The notes under the pieces are model-generated. The model was not told the origin of the DNA, ran no database searches, and saw only the letters and a list, made by a program, of their open reading frames with translations. Positions 54,471 through 63,861 of a DNA stretch of 64,000 nt are shown in pieces. The first letter of the stretch is position 1. Each line of letters opens with the position of its first letter. Origin of the DNA: Rhodothermales bacterium (GTDB taxonomy: Bacteria > Bacteroidota > Rhodothermia > Rhodothermales > Bin80); NCBI GenBank assembly GCA_022821385.1, contig JAJEDR010000025.1, positions 1 to 64,000 of the forward strand, written 5' to 3'. The position numbers and the translations under genes are program-made.

Positions 54471-55511
54471 GTGAGTTGCATTCTTGCAGTCATGCTGTGT
54501 GCTTCTTGCGGCTCCGATCAAGAAGTGAACAATGTCAAATTCGAAGCCCTAAGTGTGAGCCCCATTGTAGGGCAGCAGTCGTACGATCGAATTATGGGTG
54601 AAGTGTCTCTACGCAAGCTGTTCGAACTGCCGGCAATGCCTGACGAGATTGTAATTGCCCCCGCAGGTGTGTTCGCTGATACTATGGGATACATCTATGT
54701 GGCAGACAACTGGGATTATCGGATCCATCGCTTTGATGCTTCCGGGAATTACATTACTTCCTTCGGAGAAGGCCAGGGGGAGGGGCCCGGAGAAAACATG
54801 GGAATCTTGAACTTCGGGGTATTGGGTGACTCAATGGTGTATATGTTTGAGTACATGACTTGGGAGGTCTCTTATTTCGATCTGGACGGATCCTTCCTGC
54901 GGTCTGAGCGCTTGGACGGATCAATACGTGAACATCCAGATCAATACGTGATCACGCGAAAGGGACGAATATATTCTATGTTCTCTCTTCAGGAAAACGT
55001 AGACCAAGAGCTATTCGAATCCCGACTCGGCAACGATGTTGTCAAGTTTGGCCAAATCTATGGCGGGGGTCCATATTCCTCAATGATGGCGGCAGGTAGA
55101 TTGATGACATTCAAGGAGCACATGATCTATGTGTCTCAGTGGTATCCGCTGTTCGTTCAGTATCGTCCAGACGGATCAATGAAGTACGCAAGGACCACAA
55201 TCGACCATGTCTCAATAGAGGAGCCGAAGTTGATTAGGACCCAGAGAGGAGGGTATGTAGACGGGCCACCTCTGATTCGGAGTTTTCCGACGGTGTATCA
55301 TGGGCAGCTATACATTCACGCCTACATTGCCCAGACGATTGACATCTATGACGCCGAGACGGGAGACTACTGGCACTCCATCAGGTTGCCTGAGAACGGA
55401 TTTACACACGCGCTCAACGACCGGATCTACCAGGTTGGAGACAGCACGGTCTCTGTTTGGGCTATTGAGAATAACAGTCCGCGTCCTGAATTATCGACAT
55501 TGTCCGAATGA
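54471..55511 (+). CDS. 6-bladed beta-propeller lipoprotein, divergent copy
   Basis: From the GTG at 54471 the product has 346 residues and a short lipoprotein signal (CILAVMLCASCGSDQ); an ATG at 54354 would add 39 residues. Propeller blades are visible: YIYVADNWDYRIHRFDASGN, FGEGQGEGPGENMGILNFGV, LGDSMVYMFEYMTWEVSYFD, and the final QTIDIYDAETGDYWHSIRLP. It is divergent from the pseudogene copy and shares its domain order. Ligand unknown. Confidence 0.8.
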   Translation: MSCILAVMLCASCGSDQEVNNVKFEALSVSPIVGQQSYDRIMGEVSLRKLFELPAMPDEIVIAPAGVFADTMGYIYVADNWDYRIHRFDASGNYITSFGEGQGEGPGENMGILNFGVLGDSMVYMFEYMTWEVSYFDLDGSFLRSERLDGSIREHPDQYVITRKGRIYSMFSLQENVDQELFESRLGNDVVKFGQIYGGGPYSSMMAAGRLMTFKEHMIYVSQWYPLFVQYRPDGSMKYARTTIDHVSIEEPKLIRTQRGGYVDGPPLIRSFPTVYHGQLYIHAYIAQTIDIYDAETGDYWHSIRLPENGFTHALNDRIYQVGDSTVSVWAIENNSPRPELSTLSE

Positions 55512-55685
55512 ATGTGGGTTCTCGACGCACGGATGTAGTGCTGGAATGGGTCATCCACTGATTCTGATCATGGCCTGCTTGTGTTATTGCAAGAGGCTTC
55601 GGAGGGTATGATGCCTGGTTTTTGACAATGATCGTGCTCGAGGTACCCGTTGCATGATTCCTGCGAGGCAGATTTCAGACTGAAA

Positions 55686-57128
55686 TCAGGATAAAACAAT
55701 CTCCCTGCGCAGCCGGGCCACAGGCAGGCCTAGCTGTACTCGGTATTTCGATACAGTACGTCTGGCTATTCTGTATCCTTTCTCCTTCAGGATAACTGTA
55801 ATTGCCTGGTCCGTCAGTGGATCTGTCTTGTCCTCCCGTTCAATAATACCGGAAATAATAGCTCTGACCTCCTTGTTTGACACATTAACGCCGGACGTTG
55901 TCGCGACCCCCTCGGAGAAAAAGTATTTGAGTTCGTAGACACCAAAATCGCATTGAACATACTTTCCGCTCACAACACGACTGATCGTCGAAATGTCCAT
56001 ATCAATCCGCTGGGCAATATCCTTGAGAATAAGTGGCCGCAGATGCCCCTCCCCCAAGGTAAAGAACGCTTCCTGAAAAGCGACAATCTCACGCATGACT
56101 GAGAGCATGGTTTGGCGGCGTTGCTGGACTGCGTCAATAAACCACCTTGCCGACTCAAGCTTGGAGCGGAGAAATTGCTTCGTTTTCACATCGGATGGCT
56201 TTTTTTGGGCGGTTTGTTGATCAGTGGCCATCTTTTTGATCATCTCCCTGTACGGTTTGGAGACCGTAAGCGTTGGAAAGTTGCCGGAGTTAAGCTGAAT
56301 GACAAACGAGCCGTCAGTATTGCGAACCAGAAAATCAGGAGTCACGTAGTTTTCCTGTGGCGTGAACGTACCCTCGCCGGGTTTGGGATTGCACGATTGG
56401 ATGAGGTCTATGGCAGATTTCAGAACAGCATCATTAATACTCAGGCGTTCTTTGATGCGCTCGTACTGTCTTCGGGCGAAGGGCGTAAACAGATTCCCAA
56501 CCACCTGGAGAGCAATATCTCGACCTGGAACATCTTCCGGGATCAATTCCAGTTGGATCAGCAGACATTCCTGCACGCTGCGAGCTGCAATTCCAGGCGG
56601 ATCGAGACGCTGGATAAGGCGCAACACGCGAATCACATCTTCTTCTGTCAGTTCCTCACGATAGTTGAAGGTGATGTCATCTACGATTGACGAAATTTCT
56701 CTTCGCAAGTAGCCATCCTCGTCAATGGAGCCTATAATTTGCTCTGCGATGAGCGTGTCTCGTCTGTCAAGATTCAAGAACTCTTTTTGTCCGCGCAGAT
56801 GATCAGTCAGAGATTCGCCGGCCGCAAGTGGAATTTCCCGGTCTTCCTGGTTATGGTCCACGCGGGCTTTATATCCGTACAGATCGTTTGCGTCTGGTAA
56901 TAGATCCTCAAGGTCAAATTCTTCGTCATTGGTGTTGTCAGTGGACTCTCCCTCCGGCTCCGGTGATACCTCGTCAGCCGATCCCTCTTCAAGTAGCGGA
57001 TTATCCACCAGCTCCTGCTGAATGCGCTGTTCCAGTGCAAGCGTTGGTAACTGTAGCAGCTGGATATACTGAATCTGCTGCGGGGACAGTTTTTGCTGTA
57101 GCCTTAATTCTTGACTTAGGTTCAGCAT
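55686..57128 (-). CDS. rpoN: RNA polymerase sigma-54 factor
   Basis: The 480-residue sigma factor has the Q-rich activator-interaction region I (LRLQQKLSPQQIQYIQLLQL, PTLALEQRIQQELVDNPLL), the acidic region II, the core-binding domain and the C-terminal helix-turn-helix with the RpoN box IARRTVSKYRVQLGLPVARL. It directs transcription from -24/-12 promoters with AAA+ activators. No such activator is in the window. It is divergent from ruvB with 151 bases between, and 3' to the propeller gene. Confidence 0.95.
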   Translation of the reverse strand: MLNLSQELRLQQKLSPQQIQYIQLLQLPTLALEQRIQQELVDNPLLEEGSADEVSPEPEGESTDNTNDEEFDLEDLLPDANDLYGYKARVDHNQEDREIPLAAGESLTDHLRGQKEFLNLDRRDTLIAEQIIGSIDEDGYLRREISSIVDDITFNYREELTEEDVIRVLRLIQRLDPPGIAARSVQECLLIQLELIPEDVPGRDIALQVVGNLFTPFARRQYERIKERLSINDAVLKSAIDLIQSCNPKPGEGTFTPQENYVTPDFLVRNTDGSFVIQLNSGNFPTLTVSKPYREMIKKMATDQQTAQKKPSDVKTKQFLRSKLESARWFIDAVQQRRQTMLSVMREIVAFQEAFFTLGEGHLRPLILKDIAQRIDMDISTISRVVSGKYVQCDFGVYELKYFFSEGVATTSGVNVSNKEVRAIISGIIEREDKTDPLTDQAITVILKEKGYRIARRTVSKYRVQLGLPVARLRREIVLS

Positions 57129-57279
57129 ATGCCGGGCACGCGTACCTTAGAGTAAGTTTTATCTACCCACTGAAACGTAGCGGGCAGTTACGGGGTTTGC
57201 AGTTGTTAAAGTCCAGTATCTTACGATCTTACGGTGATTCGGTTAATTACCGAAGGTCAACACATGTTGCATCCAGTCA

Positions 57280-58848
57280 ATGATGAAGCGCCAAAGCATT
57301 GCCGCTCCTAACCTTCAAGACAAGGACTTTGAACGTCGGCTGCGCCCGCGTAAACTGGAGGATTTTATCGGACAGGAGAAAATCAAGAGCAATCTCAGAA
57401 TATTTATGCGGGCTGCTCTTGAGCGGGGAGAAAGCCTTGACCATGTACTTTTATCTGGTCCTCCGGGGCTGGGCAAGTGTGTAACGGCAGATACACAAAT
57501 ACAAACTCCTCAGGGTCCCGTGCCTATGGAGCGCCTGATTCCAACCAATCTTAGTCCTGGCGAATGCAGGAACCACACTGTAACAGTCGTTGGAGCATTT
57601 GGCGCAGAGCGCACCTCACACGTGTATGCAAGTGGGTCCGGTCCTACAATTCGTCTATTTACAAGATGCGGAAAATCTGTGGAGGGTACCCCCGCACATC
57701 CTGTACTGGCAGAAAAGCAGGGCTACATGACCTGGCGACCGCTCGGATCACTTGAGCTCGGAGACCGGGTATTGGCATTACAGAAAGAATCTGCGCAGGA
57801 TTCCGCCGAATGCGGAGATTACCAGGATATCCGGTTTACAAAGCAGGACTGGATTGCCTTGGAAGCATCAAGTGAAAACAGACCAAAAGCAACTGGGGGT
57901 TTTAAGTGGAGTACGGTCACGCGACTCGAGCGTGCGGAGGCAGAAACATTCGACTTTGTAGTTCCAGGCTCACATTCGTTCATCGGTAACGGGTTCTGCA
58001 ATCATAACACGACGTTGGGCCACATTATCGCAGAGGAAATGGGGGCTGCCATTACCACCTCTTCTGGTCCAGTACTGGATAAACCCGCAGATCTGGCAGG
58101 CATTTTGACCAAATTGAAGGAAGGGGATGTTCTTTTCATAGACGAAATGCATCGTCTATCGCCACTGGTGGAGGAGTATCTCTATTCAGCCATGGAGGAC
58201 TACTATATCGACATTGTCATTGACAGTGGCCCGAATGCACGAAGCGTGAAGATCCCATTGCCCCGGTTTACAATGGTGGGAGCCACGACACGAAAGGGGT
58301 TGTTGACTGCCCCTCTGCGTAGTCGGTTTGGGATAGATTTTCGGTATGATTATTATAGCGCTAAGTTGCTTCAGGCCATTCTTACACGTTCGGCGGGCAT
58401 TCTGGGTGTTCTGATCGAAGAGGAGGGTGCGTACGAGATTGCCCGTCGTAGCCGCGGGACCCCCCGTATCGCCAATCGCTTACTGCGCCGTGCCCGTGAC
58501 TTTGCGCAGGTGGAGGGAGACGGTTGTATAAGTCTTAAAATGGCCGACCGTGCACTGACAGCACTGGATGTAGACGCCGAAGGGTTGGACAGCATGGATA
58601 CGCGTATACTGCTCAGTCTCATTGACAAGTTCAATGGCGGGCCTGCCGGACTCTCAACACTGTCCGTATCGGTCGGAGAAGAGTCAGGAACAATAGAAGA
58701 GGTATATGAACCTTACCTGATACAAGAGGGATATATGCAACGCACGCCGCGTGGGCGTGTAGCAACCAAACGGGCATACAAACATTTTGGGAGAAAAGCC
58801 CCGGGTGAAATACCAACACTATTTGACACTGGAAACGGAGGAGAATGA
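57280..58848 (+). CDS. ruvB: Holliday junction helicase RuvB, interrupted by an intein
   Basis: The 522-residue precursor would give a 345-residue RuvB after splicing, normal for the family. The first extein (1-66) has [20 protein letters not shown] and ends in the Walker A start LSGPPGLGK. The second extein begins [14 protein letters not shown] and has [19 protein letters not shown], the Walker [11 protein letters not shown], the sensor motif [19 protein letters not shown] and the C-terminal winged helix with [17 protein letters not shown]. RuvB rings drive branch migration with RuvA (17643-18224). The ATP site is split between exteins, so activity needs splicing. ATGs at 57280 and 57283 are both possible. 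Confidence 0.95.
   Translation: MMKRQSIAAPNLQDKDFERRLRPRKLEDFIGQEKIKSNLRIFMRAALERGESLDHVLLSGPPGLGKCVTADTQIQTPQGPVPMERLIPTNLSPGECRNHTVTVVGAFGAERTSHVYASGSGPTIRLFTRCGKSVEGTPAHPVLAEKQGYMTWRPLGSLELGDRVLALQKESAQDSAECGDYQDIRFTKQDWIALEASSENRPKATGGFKWSTVTRLERAEAETFDFVVPGSHSFIGNGFCNHNTTLGHIIAEEMGAAITTSSGPVLDKPADLAGILTKLKEGDVLFIDEMHRLSPLVEEYLYSAMEDYYIDIVIDSGPNARSVKIPLPRFTMVGATTRKGLLTAPLRSRFGIDFRYDYYSAKLLQAILTRSAGILGVLIEEEGAYEIARRSRGTPRIANRLLRRARDFAQVEGDGCISLKMADRALTALDVDAEGLDSMDTRILLSLIDKFNGGPAGLSTLSVSVGEESGTIEEVYEPYLIQEGYMQRTPRGRVATKRAYKHFGRKAPGEIPTLFDTGNGGE
57478..58008 (+). other. Mini-intein in RuvB, 177 residues, inserted in the Walker A motif
   Basis: The intein runs from Cys67 to Asn243, between Lys66 and Thr244 of GPPGLGK|TT. 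Block A is [13 protein letters not shown], with the nucleophile Cys at position 1. Block B is [10 protein letters not shown] (TxxH, Thr137-His140). Block F is [17 protein letters not shown] (Asp225, His232) and block G is FCNHN, with penultimate His242 and terminal Asn243; the +1 residue is Thr. The W-R-P-L[12 protein letters not shown] segment after block B is also typical. No LAGLIDADG or HNH endonuclease motif lies between blocks B and F, so it cannot home by itself. All residues needed for splicing are present. Confidence 0.93.
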
Positions 58849-58987
58849 AAAAAACTTTTGCTGCTTCGTTGATTTGCCCGGGCAAGGCCCACAGGATTGG
58901 CCAAGGGACCGTATGGTTCGGTATACATATCCGATTCTGTGAAGGGCAGGATCTGGAAAATCGTTCACACTGGATCTTGAGTTGTTG

Positions 58988-61924
58988 ATGCCGAGCAACG
59001 ATCGAGCACTGACGGATTTTCTGAATGTGCTGCGTAAGGAAAGTCAGGGGGAGGTTCGAACGGATGATTACAGCCGTGCACTTTACAGCACGGACGCCAG
59101 CATTTACCAGGTAATGCCGCATGGTGTCTTTTTCCCGGCTTCACGGGAGGATGTACATGCTGCGGTTACGCTCTCGGCTGAATTCGGCGTTCCTCTGCTT
59201 CCTCGTACCGGTGGTAGCAGTCTTGCCGGTCAGGCGGTTTCGGAGGCCCTGGTGATGGATTTTACCCGTCACTTGAATCGAATACTGGAGGTCAATGAGG
59301 CTGAAGGTTGGGTACGCGCTGAACCTGGTCTGGTGCTTGACCGGCTAAACAAGAATCTGGAGTCTACCGGGTTACAGTTTGGTCCCGATCCGGCCAGCAG
59401 CAACCGTGCGGCTTTGGGCGGAATTGTGAGCAACAATTCAACCGGAAGTCACTCCATTTGCTACGGAATGACCGCCGATCATGTCCATAGCATGAACGTC
59501 GTGCTGAGTGATGGTACACAGGTACATCTGGGGCCGTTGGAGGCCGAGGCACTTAAGCAGAAATCAAAGCTCAGTGGTCTGGAAGGCAGTCTGTATCGGG
59601 GAATGTTGGAGCTTACGCGATCATCTGATAACCGTAAGACCATCCTTGAAGGGACGCCTCGTCACTGGCGGAGGTGTGGTGGCTACAACCTTGATCGGTT
59701 CATTGGCGAGGGTCCGTCTTTCAAAGTACCCCAGGACGACCGCTTTAATCTGGCAAAACTGGTGTGCGGAGCGGAGGGAGGCTTGGCGGTTATTCAGGAT
59801 GTGACGCTGAACCTAGTCCCCGTCCCTACTGCGCGCGCGTTGGCAATTGTCCAATTTGGCAGCACACCGGAGGCGCTTAGGCGCGTTCCAGACATTCTGG
59901 AGGCCAATCCCAGTGCGGTAGAGTTGCTGGATAACCTGGGTCTGCAGTTGTGCAGGGAGGTGCCCAAGTACGCGCGGCTGCTACAAACTTTTATTGAAGG
60001 GAATCCAGATTGTATTCTGATTACGGAGTTTTACGGAGATAGCAAGGCGGAGCTGCGCTCGAAAATCGAGAATTTGCGCACACTCCTTGTTAGGCGAGGA
60101 CATAAAGGGGGCGTGCAGCCCGTCCTGGACCCGGCCCGACAGGTGAATGTGTGGACGGTCCGCAAGGTAGGGTTGGGTTTGTTGATGAGTATCAAGGGAG
60201 ACCACAAGCCAATCCCCTTTATTGAGGACGCAGCAGTTCCAACCGAACACTTGGCGGAGTACGTACAAAAAGTTGATGACTTTTGTACGAAAAGGGGGAC
60301 ACGTGTGGCCTATTACGCACACGCAAGTGCAGGCTGCATCCATATTCGTCCGTTGATCAATGCAAAAGTGGCCACAGAAGTGGCCAAGATCCCCGAGATC
60401 ATTGATTTTTCGGTGGAGCTATTGCAGGGTTACGGAGGCGCACTTTCCAGTGAGCACGGGGATGGGCGGGCGCGCAGTTGGATAAATGAGCGGTTCTTCG
60501 GGCCGGATCTGTACCGGTTGTATCGGGAGGTGAAGGAGATGTGGGATCCCCGAGGGTTACTGAACCCTGGCGTGGTTGTGGATGCTCCCCTGGCGACCGA
60601 TAATTTGCGCTATGGCGCAAACTACGAGGTGATGCCGCTGGAACTGAACCTGGATTTCAGCGCGGAGCACGGTTTTGATCGGGCCATTGAAATGTGTAAC
60701 GGGGCCGGAATCTGCCGAAAAGACACAACAGGGGTCATGTGCCCCAGCTTCATGGCTACCCGTGAAGAGGAGCACAGTACTCGGGGGCGTGCCAATGCAT
60801 TACGAGCTGCGCTCTCGGGAGTTATGCCTCACGAGGAATTGACCAGTGCACGCATGTATGAGGTCATGGATCTGTGCGTGGAATGCAAAGCATGTAAGTC
60901 GGAGTGTCCCTCGTCCGTGGACATGGCCAAGATCAAGTTCGAGTTTTTAGCGCAGTACCACGCCAAACACGGTACGCCGCTGCGAGCGCGTCTATTTGGA
61001 GATATCGCAAGATTTTCCCGTTTGGCCAGTGGAACTCTCGCGCCTCCGATTAACGGGATTTTGGGCAGCACGCCGGTGCGGTTTGCTCTTGACCGTGGAT
61101 TGGGCATTTCCCGACAGCGCAAATTGCCGGCTTTTGCTCGGAAACCTTTCACCAAGTGGTTCAGACAGCGACCACAGCACACGCAGGCAAGGGAACGTGT
61201 TGTGCTCTTCAATGACACGTTCAACACGTTTAACGAACCGCATGTAGCGATAGCCGCGGTAGAAGTGCTTGAAGCGGCAGGCTTCGAGGTTATACTTCCG
61301 GGACACCGCTGCTGTGGCCGACCACTCATATCGAAGGGTATGGTAAAGAGGGCGCGCGCTGCAGCTAAGGATACGGTAGAGCGACTGGCACCGTATGCAA
61401 GAGCGGGGCTACCGATCATTGGCTTGGAGCCAAGCTGCCTGTTATCAATGCGCGACGAGTACCTGTATCTATTGCCTGATAGCAGGGAAGCACGGGAGGT
61501 TGCGCATCAGGCAGTGCTTTTTGACGAGTTTCTGGCCCGTCTCGCGGAAGAGGGAAGATTGTCACTTTCCTTCACTAGTGCAGCGCGAGAGGTCCTGCTG
61601 CACGGCCATTGCCACCAGCGTGCACTTGCAGGTACGGAATCAACCTTGAAAATCCTGTCACTCCCCGAAAACTACCATGCGCACGAAGTTGACTCCAGTT
61701 GTTGCGGAATGGCAGGCTCCTTTGGTTATGAAAAGGAGCACTATGAAATATCTCGAAAGATGGCTGAGCGCCGGCTGGTGCCTATGATGCGCAACACTAG
61801 TGCCGACGCATTAATTGTAGCGCCAGGCACCAGTTGTCGCCATCAACTGCAGCACTGCGGCATCACGCAGCCCCTACACCCGGCAGAGGTGCTTCGGGAT
61901 GCAATGCTCCAGCGTGCACCCTGA
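58988..61924 (+). CDS. FAD-linked oxidoreductase with C-terminal Fe-S/CCG domains (D-2-hydroxyacid dehydrogenase type)
   Basis: The 978-residue fusion has an FAD-binding PCMH-type N-terminal domain (LPRTGGSSLAGQAVSEALVM, AALGGIVSNNSTGSHSICYG), a FAD-oxidase C-terminal domain (AHASAGCIHIRPLINAKVAT, LSSEHGDGRARSW), a 4Fe-4S section (CVECKACKSECPSSVDM; CNGAGICRK upstream), and two CCG motifs (GHRCCGRPLISKG, DSSCCGMAGSFGYEKEHY). This is the architecture of YdiJ/GlcD-like enzymes that oxidise D-lactate or D-2-hydroxyglutarate and pass electrons to the membrane. The ATG at 58988 is preferred to the TTG at 58982. It follows ruvB by 140 bases. Substrate is not determined. Confidence 0.9.
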   Translation: MPSNDRALTDFLNVLRKESQGEVRTDDYSRALYSTDASIYQVMPHGVFFPASREDVHAAVTLSAEFGVPLLPRTGGSSLAGQAVSEALVMDFTRHLNRILEVNEAEGWVRAEPGLVLDRLNKNLESTGLQFGPDPASSNRAALGGIVSNNSTGSHSICYGMTADHVHSMNVVLSDGTQVHLGPLEAEALKQKSKLSGLEGSLYRGMLELTRSSDNRKTILEGTPRHWRRCGGYNLDRFIGEGPSFKVPQDDRFNLAKLVCGAEGGLAVIQDVTLNLVPVPTARALAIVQFGSTPEALRRVPDILEANPSAVELLDNLGLQLCREVPKYARLLQTFIEGNPDCILITEFYGDSKAELRSKIENLRTLLVRRGHKGGVQPVLDPARQVNVWTVRKVGLGLLMSIKGDHKPIPFIEDAAVPTEHLAEYVQKVDDFCTKRGTRVAYYAHASAGCIHIRPLINAKVATEVAKIPEIIDFSVELLQGYGGALSSEHGDGRARSWINERFFGPDLYRLYREVKEMWDPRGLLNPGVVVDAPLATDNLRYGANYEVMPLELNLDFSAEHGFDRAIEMCNGAGICRKDTTGVMCPSFMATREEEHSTRGRANALRAALSGVMPHEELTSARMYEVMDLCVECKACKSECPSSVDMAKIKFEFLAQYHAKHGTPLRARLFGDIARFSRLASGTLAPPINGILGSTPVRFALDRGLGISRQRKLPAFARKPFTKWFRQRPQHTQARERVVLFNDTFNTFNEPHVAIAAVEVLEAAGFEVILPGHRCCGRPLISKGMVKRARAAAKDTVERLAPYARAGLPIIGLEPSCLLSMRDEYLYLLPDSREAREVAHQAVLFDEFLARLAEEGRLSLSFTSAAREVLLHGHCHQRALAGTESTLKILSLPENYHAHEVDSSCCGMAGSFGYEKEHYEISRKMAERRLVPMMRNTSADALIVAPGTSCRHQLQHCGITQPLHPAEVLRDAMLQRAP

Positions 61925-61941
61925 TTCCTCCTATACCCCGA

Positions 61942-63393
61942 TCAGTGGCTGCCGAGTTTTTCAGCTCTATAGCCGCCAGCACGAAGATCTTTCACGAGCA
62001 GAAATCCAAAGACTACGATCAGTATAATTCCGAAGGGTGCGAGTCTACGGAAGGAGAGTCGGCCGCCCTCATTGTCAGCGGGGTTCAGTTCAGCCTGTGC
62101 CCGTCCTACGATCTCTGATGGGACACCGGATCCGCTGACGGACCTTAGAGCCTGCATTGTGCCACCGCGTGGTAATTCGCCATCGGTTTCGTACGTTGCC
62201 AGCACATTCGCTACAGTGGAGTTGACGGCCATAATGTCAGCTTCCTGTGGTCCGGAATTTTCCGCAATTGCAGGGAATTCCGTATTAACATCCTCAAATA
62301 TCTGGATGACAGTTTCACTGTTGAGTGTGTCATGTCCTCTATCATCGGCTATGTCACCCAGCCAAGGCGTTACAAAGAAGGACGCAAGCATTCCTACGGC
62401 CCCCATGACTCCGAGACCCAGCGCACCACTCTTGGGATTTCGTTCGGAAACATAGCCCAGCATGGTTGGCCAGAAGTAGGCGATTCCGGCTGCCCATATC
62501 GCGGCAGTCAGGAAAGCCATCAAGGTTGTCTCCGCCATGCTGAACAGGAAAAGACCTAATGTGGCTAATACAGCGCTTCCGAACAGGATGCCGGTCGGCG
62601 TGAGGGCCTTGACCACCGGGCCGGCAAGTAAGCGGAGTGTACCCATAATGCCAAACACAAACCCGAACACGAGCAAGCCATTAATTCCTCCTGCCTGAAG
62701 AACAGAGGGGACCCAACTTGAGGGCGGAAGCTCCATAGATGCTGTGAGCAACATCATAGGCATCATGATGAGCATTATAGGAGCGAAGAGAGCTTTGAAT
62801 GACTCACCCACAGATACGCCCGCTGAAACTCCTTCCGTTTGTGGAAAGGGGGCGGTGAACATCATGAGGCCATAGCCCAGTGCAGGTACCAGAACCAGAA
62901 TGAGTTGCGAGCGCCATCCGGCTCCGAGTTGTGCAAAGATGAAGGTCAGAAGGATAGCGGCGATCAGATTTCCGTATGGGAACCACATGTGAAAGTGGTT
63001 CAGTTTGGAGGTTTTGTTATCTGGGTAGAGCGCAGCAACGAGCGGGTTGCACCCAGCCTCAACCAATCCTGCCCCAAGCCCGGCGCAAAGCGAACCGGCT
63101 ACAGCCGGTACGTAGCCCTGGGCTGTCATGATCAGGATAGCGCCGGCCACATGACCAACAAATGCTCCTCGCACGATCCATCGCATTCCGATCACATCGC
63201 AAAGCGGCGAAAAAATAGCTTGGCTCACAGTAAAGCCGATAAAAAACACACCGGTGAAGACACCGAGTTGTGCGTTCGTGAGAATGAATTCTGATTTTAC
63301 GGAGAAAGCAATTCCGGCAATGACTGTGAAAGCGAATGCTGTTGTCAGCAGAGCAAGGCAGCTGCCGTAAAAGAGGCGTTTGCGACTAATCAT
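61942..63393 (-). CDS. MFS transporter
   Basis: The 483-residue protein has twelve predicted TM helices with MFS loops (FTVSQAIFSPLCDVIGMRWI in the 2-3 loop, and the long helix-5 region VAGSLCAGLGAGLVEAGCNP). The N-terminal half resembles sugar/FucP-like MFS proteins. An unusual 100-residue soluble insert lies before the last helix (about residues 350-460, NSETVIQIFEDVNTEFPAIA). The substrate is unknown. It is convergent with the FAD oxidoreductase, 17 bases apart. The start at the ATG at 63393 gives a basic head (MISRKRLF). Confidence 0.85.
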   Translation of the reverse strand: MISRKRLFYGSCLALLTTAFAFTVIAGIAFSVKSEFILTNAQLGVFTGVFFIGFTVSQAIFSPLCDVIGMRWIVRGAFVGHVAGAILIMTAQGYVPAVAGSLCAGLGAGLVEAGCNPLVAALYPDNKTSKLNHFHMWFPYGNLIAAILLTFIFAQLGAGWRSQLILVLVPALGYGLMMFTAPFPQTEGVSAGVSVGESFKALFAPIMLIMMPMMLLTASMELPPSSWVPSVLQAGGINGLLVFGFVFGIMGTLRLLAGPVVKALTPTGILFGSAVLATLGLFLFSMAETTLMAFLTAAIWAAGIAYFWPTMLGYVSERNPKSGALGLGVMGAVGMLASFFVTPWLGDIADDRGHDTLNSETVIQIFEDVNTEFPAIAENSGPQEADIMAVNSTVANVLATYETDGELPRGGTMQALRSVSGSGVPSEIVGRAQAELNPADNEGGRLSFRRLAPFGIILIVVFGFLLVKDLRAGGYRAEKLGSH

Positions 63394-63861
63394 TTAAGCA
63401 GGCGAAGTTTGGTTGGTTCAGGATCAGTTGGTAAAAAGACTTACCGACATAGAATATACAATGGAGAGCTTGCACATGCGCGGGCTGTCAGGATTGCTAA
63501 GGATTTCTGATCTGACAGCGGATCTGCAAACTTGTCCCGGCATTCATAGAGGGGATACAGACCTTTGGGCAATCTTCCGGTTGGATACTTGGTACCCGGT
63601 GAATTTGGATACGCCTGATTGTCGTGGGATCATACTTTACGTCAAGCTTTGGCTAACATTAATTTGGATGGCGGTGGAGGTCTTGTTGCGGTGACAGGGA
63701 GATCCCGTTGCCCGTGATGCTGGTGTCCATGAAATCACACAGGTTGTCAGGTCTAAGTGATAGGGATATCTCATCCGTCCAGGCAGCGAAACCACCGAAG
63801 ACTCTTTGCGTTAGTTGTGGCGTTAATTGTTTTTCTGTTCATCAGCTTATCCGATTCGTCA
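63394..63861. other. Intergenic region upstream of the DUF2911 gene
   Basis: About 470 bases. A 93-codon plus-strand frame (63413-63694, TTG start) is open but has no family motif, ribosome-binding site or coding texture and is not called. The region would hold promoters for the divergent MFS and DUF2911 genes. Confidence 0.4.

Noticed and set aside
55671-55687. Short palindrome at the end of rpoN as a terminator
   Set aside because: Seven-base arms with no T run on either strand.
63413-63694. 93-codon frame as a gene
   Set aside because: TTG start, no ribosome-binding site, no motif and mixed composition.
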